Positions 1 through 5,287 of a DNA stretch of 5,287 nt are shown here, one piece after another. The DNA is from an uncultured Veillonella sp. (GTDB taxonomy: Bacteria > Bacillota > Negativicutes > Veillonellales > Veillonellaceae), in the NCBI GenBank assembly GCA_900766125.1, contig CAAFUD010000266.1:1-5287 (forward strand), in the 5' to 3' direction. The first letter of the stretch is position 1; the number at the start of each line of letters is the position of its first letter. Under the pieces are notes generated by a model. That model worked only from the letters and a program-made list of their open reading frames with translations. It had not been told where the DNA came from and made no database searches. The position numbers and the translations under genes were made by a program.

Positions 1-248
1 CCAATCTACAAGAAATTACAAAACGCTTGAATGACTTGCAACCTGGTACAAAACCAGAAACGCAAGCTGCGGTTAAACAATATCAAGATGCTGTAAAAGA
101 ATTTATTGCAGAAGCAAGAAATTACATCATTATCAACTCCTCCTATGGCGAAGCATATACGCAATTATACGTAAAATATAATCGCATGATTGGTCGTGCT
201 AACGAGGTGGATATGAATGACCTCGATGCAGTAGACAGCAAAAAATAA
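1..248 (+). CDS. C-terminal end of an unrecognised protein (partial)
   Basis: The reading frame is open from the left edge (first full codon at position 3) to a TAA at 246-248, giving the last 81 residues of a longer protein. I do not recognise the family. The visible part is hydrophilic, contains the stretch QYQDAVKEFIAEARNYI that looks helical and amphipathic, then a Tyr-rich segment (SYGEAYTQLYVKYNR), and ends in an acidic, Asp-rich tail closing with SKK. No membrane segment, signal peptide or catalytic motif is visible in this part. A TTG at 27 could in principle be a start, but no Shine-Dalgarno sequence precedes it and the frame continues upstream, so I treat the gene as cut by the window edge. 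It converges on the minus-strand lipoprotein gene at 314-1876 and is separated from it by a shared hairpin. Its function is unknown, and nothing links it to the transport genes. Confidence 0.7.
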   Translation, partial: NLQEITKRLNDLQPGTKPETQAAVKQYQDAVKEFIAEARNYIIINSSYGEAYTQLYVKYNRMIGRANEVDMNDLDAVDSKK

Positions 249-262
249 TAATTGAACAACAC

Positions 263-290
263 AAAGGACCAGCCTTATAGCTGGTCCTTT
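263..290. terminator. Bidirectional intrinsic terminator between convergent genes
   Basis: A perfect 11-bp stem (AAAGGACCAGC at 263-273 pairing with GCTGGTCCTTT at 280-290) encloses a 6-nt loop (274-279). On the plus strand it lies 14 nt after the stop of the partial gene and runs into a T-rich stretch (CCTTTTATTGTGT). On the minus strand it lies 23 nt after the stop of the lipoprotein gene and is followed by TTTGTGTTGTT. It therefore probably ends transcription from both sides. The T-tracts are interrupted in both directions, so efficiency is uncertain, but the stem is strong and its position is exactly right. Confidence 0.9.
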
Positions 291-313
291 TATTGTGTCT
301 AAATCAATACTAA

Positions 314-1876
314 TTATTCTTTTTTCAAATCTTTCGTGATTACATAGTATTCACTAGGTGATGTGTGAATACCCTTTAAATAGCTTTTACCAATCATATT
401 AATCTTAGGATAGCCAAGGAATATGGTAACATTCTCATCGAGCAAAATTTGTTGGGCATTGATGATAGCATTGCGTGCGATTGTAGCATCTAGCGTAGAA
501 CCTGCAAGTGCCGTAAGTTCATCAAAACGAGAGTTATTAAATCCAGAACCATTATTCGGATTATATCCATCGATATTACTACCCCAATATTGTTTTAAAA
601 ACCATACAGGGTCACCCGTATTAGCAGTAACGACACTAGAAACTAATAAATCATAATCACCGGTTTTAGCTAGTTCATCAATCATCGTATAATCGACAAT
701 TTTAATCTGTACGTCAATACCAATTTTCTTATAATCCGCCTGCATTGCCTCTGCATATAGCGTCAATTCAGGTCTTGATGTATAAGTATATAAAACTAGC
801 GAGAGATTTTGACCATTTTTATCTACAAGGCCATCCCCATTGGTATCTGTCCAACCAGACTTAGCTAATAAAGTTTTAGCCTTATTAGGATCATATGGAT
901 TGGTATCCTTTAATTGTTTAAATCCATAATCAAGGCTAGGAGGCAATGGAGCCTTACCGGCTATAAATGTATCTTTCAAAAGGTTTTTAGCATAGCTATC
1001 ACGATCTATGCCAGCAATAAGAGCAGCCCTCAAATTAGAATCCTTCAATTCACCTTTTTGACTCATACGTGCCATCACATCGCGCAATGATGACGCCTCT
1101 GTAACAGTATAGTCTTTATTATCCGCAAACAAACTGTACTCACCAGGTCCAATGTTTATTGCCATATCGATATCACCAGATTGCAATGCCATCGCCCTCG
1201 TATTAGCATCATTGATAGAGGGTACTTCTACACGTTTAAACGGCACATCACCATCCCAATAGTTTTCATTAGCGGCTAGTTCAGCACGTTCCTTGGTAAA
1301 GGATATTACCACATAGGGCCCAGTTCCAATAGGACCATCGGCACTAAAGTTTCGACCCTCTCGTTCAGATTGCACATCTACAATGACAAACAATGGATCG
1401 CCCAGAGAACCTGGTAAATTAGGGTACGCCTTATCCGTCTGAATCGTTAAGGTTTGACCATCCACTGTAATAGAATCATAGGTAAAAAACGTCTTGGCAC
1501 GATTACTTTTAGCAAAGGTCCGCTCAAATGACTCTTTTACGGCTTGAGCCGTCACCTTTCGACCATTGGAAAACTTAGCTTTGTCATTAATGGTGAAAGT
1601 CCATGTTTTTCCATCCTCTGATACGGACCATTTTGAAGCAAGCCAAGGCTTTGCTTTCATTGTATCATCAAATTTAACCAGCGTTTCACCAATACCATAA
1701 CGTACTACAACCCAGCTAAAATAGTTCTCTGTAGGTTCTAATGTACTAGCAAATCCAATGGCACCTACTCGTAAAATATCTTTATCAGCACTAGAGTTCA
1801 TCCCACAACCAGTAAGACCAACTACGGTAAGGCCTAATAAAGCACATGTAGCCAGCACTCGTCTTATGTTTTTCAT
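314..1876 (-). CDS. ABC transporter substrate-binding lipoprotein, nickel/peptide family (SBP-B)
   Basis: This 520-aa extracytoplasmic solute-binding lipoprotein belongs to the SBP_bac_5 class (NikA/DppA/OppA-like). It would capture a small ligand and deliver it to an ABC permease. Residues 1-23 form a signal peptide with a charged start (MKNIRR), a hydrophobic core and the lipobox L21-T22-G23-C24; Cys24 is the predicted lipidated residue. Family traits include a conserved GPIGTGPY block near residue 185, ANENYWDG near 205, a DTNGDGLVDKNG loop at 344-355, and GDYDLLVSS followed by DPVWFL near 406-427. Full length is normal for the family. It is paralogous to the lipoprotein at 3702-5270, with about 70% identity by eye over the first hundred mature residues and lower identity towards the C-terminus. 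The ATG is supported by AGGAG at 1882-1886, five nt upstream. It is transcribed from its own promoter, not obviously with the ATPase genes. The ligand is unknown: nickel or another metal complex, a metallophore, or a peptide are all possible. Confidence 0.93.
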   Translation of the reverse strand: MKNIRRVLATCALLGLTVVGLTGCGMNSSADKDILRVGAIGFASTLEPTENYFSWVVVRYGIGETLVKFDDTMKAKPWLASKWSVSEDGKTWTFTINDKAKFSNGRKVTAQAVKESFERTFAKSNRAKTFFTYDSITVDGQTLTIQTDKAYPNLPGSLGDPLFVIVDVQSEREGRNFSADGPIGTGPYVVISFTKERAELAANENYWDGDVPFKRVEVPSINDANTRAMALQSGDIDMAINIGPGEYSLFADNKDYTVTEASSLRDVMARMSQKGELKDSNLRAALIAGIDRDSYAKNLLKDTFIAGKAPLPPSLDYGFKQLKDTNPYDPNKAKTLLAKSGWTDTNGDGLVDKNGQNLSLVLYTYTSRPELTLYAEAMQADYKKIGIDVQIKIVDYTMIDELAKTGDYDLLVSSVVTANTGDPVWFLKQYWGSNIDGYNPNNGSGFNNSRFDELTALAGSTLDATIARNAIINAQQILLDENVTIFLGYPKINMIGKSYLKGIHTSPSEYYVITKDLKKE

Positions 1877-1928
1877 TTAATCTCCTATTACCAATCTGTA
1901 TACTCGACTTGATATCTATCAAAATATG

Positions 1929-1938
1929 TTCATATGAA
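1929..1938 (-). promoter_or_regulatory. Short perfect palindrome in the SBP-B leader
   Basis: TTCATATGAA is a perfect 10-bp palindrome lying between the larger dyad (1946-1969) and the SBP-B ribosome binding site. On the minus strand both elements carry an AGGTAT sequence, the starts being 13 bp apart. It may be a second protein-binding site, but a 10-bp AT-rich palindrome can arise by chance in such sequence, so the call is tentative. Confidence 0.25.
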
Positions 1939-1945
1939 TACCTTC

Positions 1946-1969
1946 CAATATACCTATATGGGTATATTG
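1946..1969 (-). promoter_or_regulatory. Inverted repeat at predicted transcript start: candidate operator or 5' hairpin
   Basis: Arms CAATATACC (1946-1954) and GGTATATTG (1961-1969) are perfect inverted repeats of 9 bp around a 6-bp centre, of which the inner four bases (ATAT) are also symmetric. That gives 22 of 24 symmetric positions. The dyad starts only about nine bases downstream of the predicted -10 box, so it would cover roughly +1 to +25 of the SBP-B transcript. That is a classic place for a repressor to block initiation or early elongation. In RNA it could also fold into an A/U-rich 5' hairpin that stabilises the message. No T-tract follows it, so it is not a terminator. The protein that would bind is not known. 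Confidence 0.5.
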
Positions 1970-1977
1970 CTTTCTTT

Positions 1978-2006
1978 ATCATATCCTATTTATCGAAAGT
2001 TCTCAA
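1978..2006 (-). promoter_or_regulatory. Sigma-70-type promoter for SBP-B
   Basis: Reading the minus strand, a -35 box TTGAGA (2006-2001; five of six match TTGACA) is separated by exactly 17 bp from a -10 box TATGAT (1983-1978; five of six match TATAAT). Transcription would begin near 1970-1972, leaving a leader of about 95 nt before the ATG at 1876. The segment just upstream of the -35 box (2011-2026) is nearly pure A/T and could act as an UP element. The promoter sits immediately after the terminator of the preceding operon, which supports separate expression of the lipoprotein gene. Confidence 0.7.
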
Positions 2007-2040
2007 TCATCTAATATATATTTAGCAAATAGAAAAGATA

Positions 2041-2066
2041 AAAGCCTTCGCATACGCGAAGGCTTT
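2041..2066 (-). terminator. Intrinsic terminator of the SBP-A/ATPase operon
   Basis: A perfect 11-bp stem (AAAGCCTTCGC at 2041-2051 with GCGAAGGCTTT at 2056-2066) closes on a 4-nt loop. On the minus strand it begins 11 nt after the stop codon of the second ATPase and is followed by the T-rich TATCTTTTCTATTT. It should end most transcription of the ATPase operon before the downstream lipoprotein gene. In the plus direction there is no comparable T-tract, so it is probably one-way. Confidence 0.92.
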
Positions 2067-2077
2067 CACCAATAAGA

Positions 2078-2899
2078 TTATATATTTGTATCATTAGTAA
2101 CGGTATCCATCGATAATGGATTGTGTGGTTTACCAATTTCAAAAATAGAACTCAATAACACCTTTGTATATGGATGTTTAGCATCTGCTAGATGGAACGC
2201 ATCTAGTTCTTCAACGATAGCCCCTTTATACATGACTACAACCTTATGGCACATAGTACGAATGAAAGCAATATCATGAGCGATGAACAAATATGTTAAA
2301 TTCCGTTTCTTTTGCAATCTAGCGAGTAGATAGGCAATAGAGTCTTGCACAGATACATCAAGGGCACTCGTTGCCTCATCGAATACGAGGATTTCAGGTT
2401 CCAAAACGATAGCTCGTGCAATAGCTACACGTTGACGTTGACCACCAGACATCTCATGAGGGAATCGATGCATGAACTCGCGCGGTAAATCTACCATTTC
2501 AAGATAATCACCAGCGATTTGTTCTTCTTTTCCCTTTTCAAGAAGCCCAAAATTATAGAGTGGTTCAAGGATAATATCCTTAACCTTCATGCGTGGGTTA
2601 AATGCAGCAGATGGATCTTGGAATACCATTTGAATTTTTTTACGGTATTCCTTTGTTTGTTCTGCATTCATATGTTGAATTTCAACACCATCGACATAGA
2701 TTTCACCTTCTGTAATAGGCAACATTTTCATAATCATACGAACCAATGTTGTTTTACCAGAGCCGGATTCACCTACAATACCAAGAGATTCCCCTTTTTC
2801 AAGGGTGATATTGATATTTTTACATGCCTCAAGTTCGCCACCAGTAGGAAGTGGGAATCGTTTATATACATTTTTAATTTCTACTGCGTAGTTAGTCAA
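2078..2899 (-). CDS. ABC transporter ATP-binding protein, NikE/DppF type
   Basis: This 273-aa cytoplasmic ATPase would be one of the two nucleotide-binding subunits of a nickel/peptide-class importer. Motifs, numbered from the TTG start, are Walker A GESGSGKTT at 43-51, Q-loop Gln94 in FQDPSAAFNP, signature MSGGQ at 150-154 (Met in place of the usual Leu), Walker B ILVFDEA at 170-176 with catalytic Glu175, D-loop SALD at 178-181 and switch His208. The start chosen is TTG at 2899, because a strong AAGGAGG (2914-2908) lies 8 nt before it and it yields the typical N-terminus TNYAVEIKNVYKRF. An in-frame ATG at 2932 would add eleven residues and has no Shine-Dalgarno sequence. The gene overlaps the preceding ATPase by 8 nt, which suggests translational coupling and equimolar subunits. 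Its length is close to NikE and shorter than DppF/OppF, so there is no long C-terminal extension. The substrate is not determined by this subunit. Confidence 0.93.
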   Translation of the reverse strand: MTNYAVEIKNVYKRFPLPTGGELEACKNINITLEKGESLGIVGESGSGKTTLVRMIMKMLPITEGEIYVDGVEIQHMNAEQTKEYRKKIQMVFQDPSAAFNPRMKVKDIILEPLYNFGLLEKGKEEQIAGDYLEMVDLPREFMHRFPHEMSGGQRQRVAIARAIVLEPEILVFDEATSALDVSVQDSIAYLLARLQKKRNLTYLFIAHDIAFIRTMCHKVVVMYKGAIVEELDAFHLADAKHPYTKVLLSSIFEIGKPHNPLSMDTVTNDTNI

Positions 2900-3689
2900 T
2901 GTAACGACCTCCTTCCAATGTTGGTACCGCATCTTTTAGTTGTTTTGTGTATTCATTAGATGGGTTTTCTAAGATTTCTTGTGGCGTACCTGCATCTACA
3001 ACACGGCCCTTTTTCATAACGATGATGTAATCGGACATATACGCCGCCACACCAAGGTTATGGGTTACCATAACGATAGCGGAATTATGCACTTTAGATA
3101 ATTCCATCATTTGCATAACAACTTGAGATTGTGTTGTCACGTCTAGAGCAGATGTTGGTTCATCACCGATGAGTAATGCTGGGTCTAATGCTAATGCCAT
3201 GGCAATACCAACACGTTGGCGTTGACCGCCAGACAGCTCATGTGGATAGCGGCGAAGGATATCTGCGCAATTAGGTAACGCAACAGACTCTAATAATTCA
3301 ATAGCACGACGATCACATTCGTCATTGGAGATTTCACTGTGAGCTTTGAATAGTTCTCTAAATTGTTTACCAATGCGTACAATCGGATCGAGTGCACTAC
3401 CGCTATCTTGGAAAATCATGGCCATATCTTTGCCACGTATGGATCTCCATTCTGACTTAGATAGGGTGCGAAGGTCTTGACCATTAAAGATCATTGTACC
3501 ATCTGTGACCTCACCACCTGCAGGCAACAAACCCATAAGGGCCCGGATCACGGTAGTTTTACCGGATCCAGATTCCCCTACAATGGTCAATACCTTACCG
3601 CGTTCCAAGGTAAAGTTTACATCCATAACAGCAGGCACACCTTGGTACGCGATGTTAAGGTTCTCTACAGTTAGTATGTTTTCTGCCAT
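2892..3689 (-). CDS. ABC transporter ATP-binding protein, NikD/DppD type
   Basis: This 265-aa cytoplasmic ATPase is expected to pair with the product of the next gene to energise a nickel/peptide-class importer. It shows Walker A GESGSGKTT at 38-46, Q-loop Gln94, signature LSGGQ at 152-156, Walker B LLIGDEP at 172-178 with catalytic Glu177, D-loop SALD at 180-183 and switch His210. The sequence after the Q-loop, FQDSGSALDP, departs from the common FQDP...LNP form. The protein stops at about 265 residues and lacks the C-terminal oligopeptide/dipeptide extension of DppD/OppD (usually about 320-330 aa). NikD-like proteins are similarly short. The ATG is preceded by AAGGAG (3700-3695), which sits directly after the stop of the SBP-A gene, leaving a 12-nt gap; the two are surely cotranscribed. 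The paired ATPase overlaps its end by 8 nt. A nik-type symbol is plausible but not assigned, because the substrate is unproven. Confidence 0.94.
   Translation of the reverse strand: MAENILTVENLNIAYQGVPAVMDVNFTLERGKVLTIVGESGSGKTTVIRALMGLLPAGGEVTDGTMIFNGQDLRTLSKSEWRSIRGKDMAMIFQDSGSALDPIVRIGKQFRELFKAHSEISNDECDRRAIELLESVALPNCADILRRYPHELSGGQRQRVGIAMALALDPALLIGDEPTSALDVTTQSQVVMQMMELSKVHNSAIVMVTHNLGVAAYMSDYIIVMKKGRVVDAGTPQEILENPSNEYTKQLKDAVPTLEGGRYID
2908..2914 (-). promoter_or_regulatory. Ribosome binding site that fixes a TTG start
   Basis: The minus strand reads AAGGAGG, a near-complete Shine-Dalgarno sequence, located within the last codons of the upstream ATPase gene. It is 8 nt from TTG (2899-2897) but lies downstream of the alternative ATG at 2932, so it can only serve the TTG. 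It is the main reason for shortening the second ATPase to 273 residues. Confidence 0.8.
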
Positions 3690-3701
3690 TATAGCTCCTT
3701 A

Positions 3702-5270
3702 TTATTTTGTAATTTTATTAGTAATCCAGTAGTAGTCACTTGGGTACATGACAGCACCTTTCAAGTAAGAACCAGTAACGATATTAGTTTTAGGGTAACC
3801 TAAGAACAATGCAGCACCATCATTCATCAATAATTGTTGAATTTGGATTGCATAGTCACGACGTTTTGCAGGATCAAATTCAGTTTGAGCAGCATCTAAC
3901 AATTGGTCAACTTGTGGGTTGGAGTAACCAGAACCGTTTTGAGGGTTGGAACCATTGTTATTAGTGTGCCAGTAGTTAGCTAAGAACCAGATTGGATCGC
4001 CTGTATTAGCAGTTACGATGTTGGAGATAAGCATATCATAGTCGCCCTCTTGACCCATTTTATCAATCAAGTTATAGTCAACTGTTTTGATTTTCATATC
4101 GATACCAACTTTTTTTAGGTCTGCTTGAACAGCTTCGGCATAAAGTGGTAATTCTGCACGAGAGTTATATACTACGAAGTCAAATGTTAATGGTTTGCCA
4201 TCTTTATCAAGGATGCCATCGCCATCTGTATCTTTCCAACCATCTTCAGCTAATAATTGTTTAGCACGATCTGGGCTATATGCATTAGGATCTTTCAAAT
4301 CTTTGAAACCATAGTCCATAGATGGTGGAATTGGAGCAGAACCAGGAATGAATGTACCTTTTAACAATACATCGGCATAGTTTTTACGGTCTGTGGCGGA
4401 AATAACAGCAGCGCGAACCTTGTCGTCACCAAGAACACCTTTTTGGTTAATACGAGCCAATACTACGCGAAGGGATGCAATTTCATCAACCTTGAACTTA
4501 TCGTTATTTTGGAATAAGCCTATTTCCCCAGGACCGATGTTAACAGCCATATCAACATCACCAGATTGCAAGCTCATAGCACGCGTATTAGGATCGTCGA
4601 TAGAAGGAATTTCAACAGTCTTGAATGGTACTGCACCATCCCAATAGTTTTCGTTGGCAACCATTTCAGCACGTTCTTTTGTGAAAGATTTTACTACATA
4701 TGGGCCTGTACCGATAGGACCTTCTTTAGCAAAGTTACGACCATCTTTTTCAGATTGTACGTCAACAATTAGGAATACCGGATCCGCCAAAAGACCTGGC
4801 ATATTAGGATATTCTTTATCTGTTTTGATAATTAATTGTTGGCCATTTGCTTCAATGGATTCATATTTAAAGAATGTTTTAGCATAGTTAGACTTTTCAA
4901 AAGAACGCTCAATAGAAGCTTTTACCGCTGCAGCATCAACTTTTTTACCATTAGAGAACTTCACTTTATCATTGATTGTGAAAGTCCATGTTTTATGGTC
5001 TGGAGATACTTCCCATTTGGATGCGATCCAAGGTTGAGATTTCATTTGCGCGTCGAATTTAGTCAATGTTTCGCCTACACCATAACGCATTACAACCCAT
5101 GAAAAGAAGTTTTCTGTAGGATCTAATGAGGATGCGAAGTTAGTTACACCAACCTTTAACACATCCTTGTTAGCAGCGCCATTATTATCAGAGCCACAAC
5201 CAGCGATGAAGGAACCCATCATAACAATACTGAGGCCTGCTAAGAGAGCCTTTTTCCAAGATTTTTTCAT
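3702..5270 (-). CDS. ABC transporter substrate-binding lipoprotein, nickel/peptide family (SBP-A)
   Basis: This 522-aa SBP_bac_5-family lipoprotein is predicted to be anchored on the outer face of the cytoplasmic membrane and to hand its ligand to the importer powered by the two ATPases downstream. Its signal peptide begins MKKSWKK, has a hydrophobic core, and ends in the lipobox I22-A23-G24-C25. Family landmarks are FSWVVMRYGVGE near 56-67, GPIGTGPY at 184-191, ANENYWDG at 205-212, an EF-hand-like DTDGDGILDKDG loop at 347-358 and GDYDMLISN followed by DPIWFL to residue 430. The ATG is supported by AAGGAG (5283-5278), seven nt upstream. It is the first complete gene of the operon in this window; the promoter and any permease genes would lie beyond 5287. 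The TAATAA just before the Shine-Dalgarno could be the end of such an upstream gene, though this cannot be checked here. The inspected Leu codons are mostly TTA/TTG, a more uniform choice than in the paralogue at 314-1876. The ligand is unknown. Confidence 0.94.
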   Translation of the reverse strand: MKKSWKKALLAGLSIVMMGSFIAGCGSDNNGAANKDVLKVGVTNFASSLDPTENFFSWVVMRYGVGETLTKFDAQMKSQPWIASKWEVSPDHKTWTFTINDKVKFSNGKKVDAAAVKASIERSFEKSNYAKTFFKYESIEANGQQLIIKTDKEYPNMPGLLADPVFLIVDVQSEKDGRNFAKEGPIGTGPYVVKSFTKERAEMVANENYWDGAVPFKTVEIPSIDDPNTRAMSLQSGDVDMAVNIGPGEIGLFQNNDKFKVDEIASLRVVLARINQKGVLGDDKVRAAVISATDRKNYADVLLKGTFIPGSAPIPPSMDYGFKDLKDPNAYSPDRAKQLLAEDGWKDTDGDGILDKDGKPLTFDFVVYNSRAELPLYAEAVQADLKKVGIDMKIKTVDYNLIDKMGQEGDYDMLISNIVTANTGDPIWFLANYWHTNNNGSNPQNGSGYSNPQVDQLLDAAQTEFDPAKRRDYAIQIQQLLMNDGAALFLGYPKTNIVTGSYLKGAVMYPSDYYWITNKITK

Positions 5271-5287
5271 TTAAAATCTCCTTATTA

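Noticed and set aside
1921..1969. NikR operator (GTATGA-N16-TCATAC) or Fur box upstream of SBP-B
   Set aside because: The palindromes here (TTCATATGAA and the ATATACC/GGTATAT dyad) do not have NikR half-sites at the required spacing, and no match to the GATAATGATAATCATTATC Fur consensus was found.
1946..1969. Terminator or attenuator hairpin in the SBP-B leader
   Set aside because: The stem is A/U-rich and no T-tract follows it on the minus strand, so an intrinsic terminator is unlikely. No alternative antiterminator pairing was evident.
1791..1982. 63-aa minus-strand frame covering the SBP-B leader and start, possible leader peptide
   Set aside because: Its ATG lies inside the predicted -10 box, so it would not be in the transcript. 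It has no Shine-Dalgarno and overlaps the SBP-B signal peptide in another frame.
1877..2077. Riboswitch or small RNA gene in the intergenic region
   Set aside because: The leader of about 95 nt shows only the dyad and a short palindrome. I could not match it to the conserved core of a known metal or cofactor riboswitch.
2519..2959. 146-aa plus-strand frame opposite the second ATPase
   Set aside because: It is the antisense of a gene with all ABC ATPase motifs. Its composition (many Phe, Cys, His) is typical of a shadow frame, and no ribosome site was seen.
4393..5102. Several plus-strand frames of 68-88 aa opposite SBP-A
   Set aside because: They overlap one another and lie wholly within a well-supported lipoprotein gene on the other strand. 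They show no recognisable motif.

Overview
The window looks like a chromosomal segment of a low-GC, Firmicutes-type bacterium with a diderm-style transport repertoire. From memory, the protein sequences and gene style most resemble Veillonella and related Negativicutes. That assignment is inference: no rRNA or marker gene is present. All complete genes are on the minus strand and belong to one theme, ABC-type uptake of the nickel/peptide/opine class.

Layout, left to right. Positions 1-248 hold the last 81 codons of an unrecognised plus-strand gene. Positions 249-313 hold a strong hairpin that can terminate both this gene and the convergent minus-strand gene. Positions 314-1876 (minus) encode a substrate-binding lipoprotein of the SBP_bac_5 family, called SBP-B here. 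Positions 1877-2077 are a 201-bp intergenic region. It contains a well-formed sigma-70-type promoter for SBP-B, a near-perfect dyad placed just downstream of the predicted transcription start, and the terminator of the upstream operon. Positions 2078-2899 (minus) encode an ABC ATPase of the NikE/DppF type with a probable TTG start. It overlaps by 8 nt the NikD/DppD-type ATPase at 2892-3689. Positions 3702-5270 (minus) encode a second SBP_bac_5 lipoprotein, SBP-A, which is clearly paralogous to SBP-B.

How the genes work together. In transcription order they read SBP-A, ATPase D, ATPase E, terminator, then a separate promoter and SBP-B. SBP-A, D and E are tightly packed (12-nt gap, 8-nt overlap) and form the end of one operon. 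The two permeases needed for a complete importer are not in the window; they may lie upstream of SBP-A, beyond position 5287. Both ATPases are short (265 and 273 aa), like NikD/NikE and unlike the roughly 320-330 aa DppD/OppD proteins. This tilts the prediction towards a nickel or metallophore-type importer, but the substrate cannot be decided from the sequence.

The most interesting feature is the independent promoter and putative operator in front of the duplicated binding protein. It suggests that one importer core is served by two binding proteins under different control. I saw no mobile element, CRISPR array, tRNA or rRNA, and no evidence of a wholly new system.
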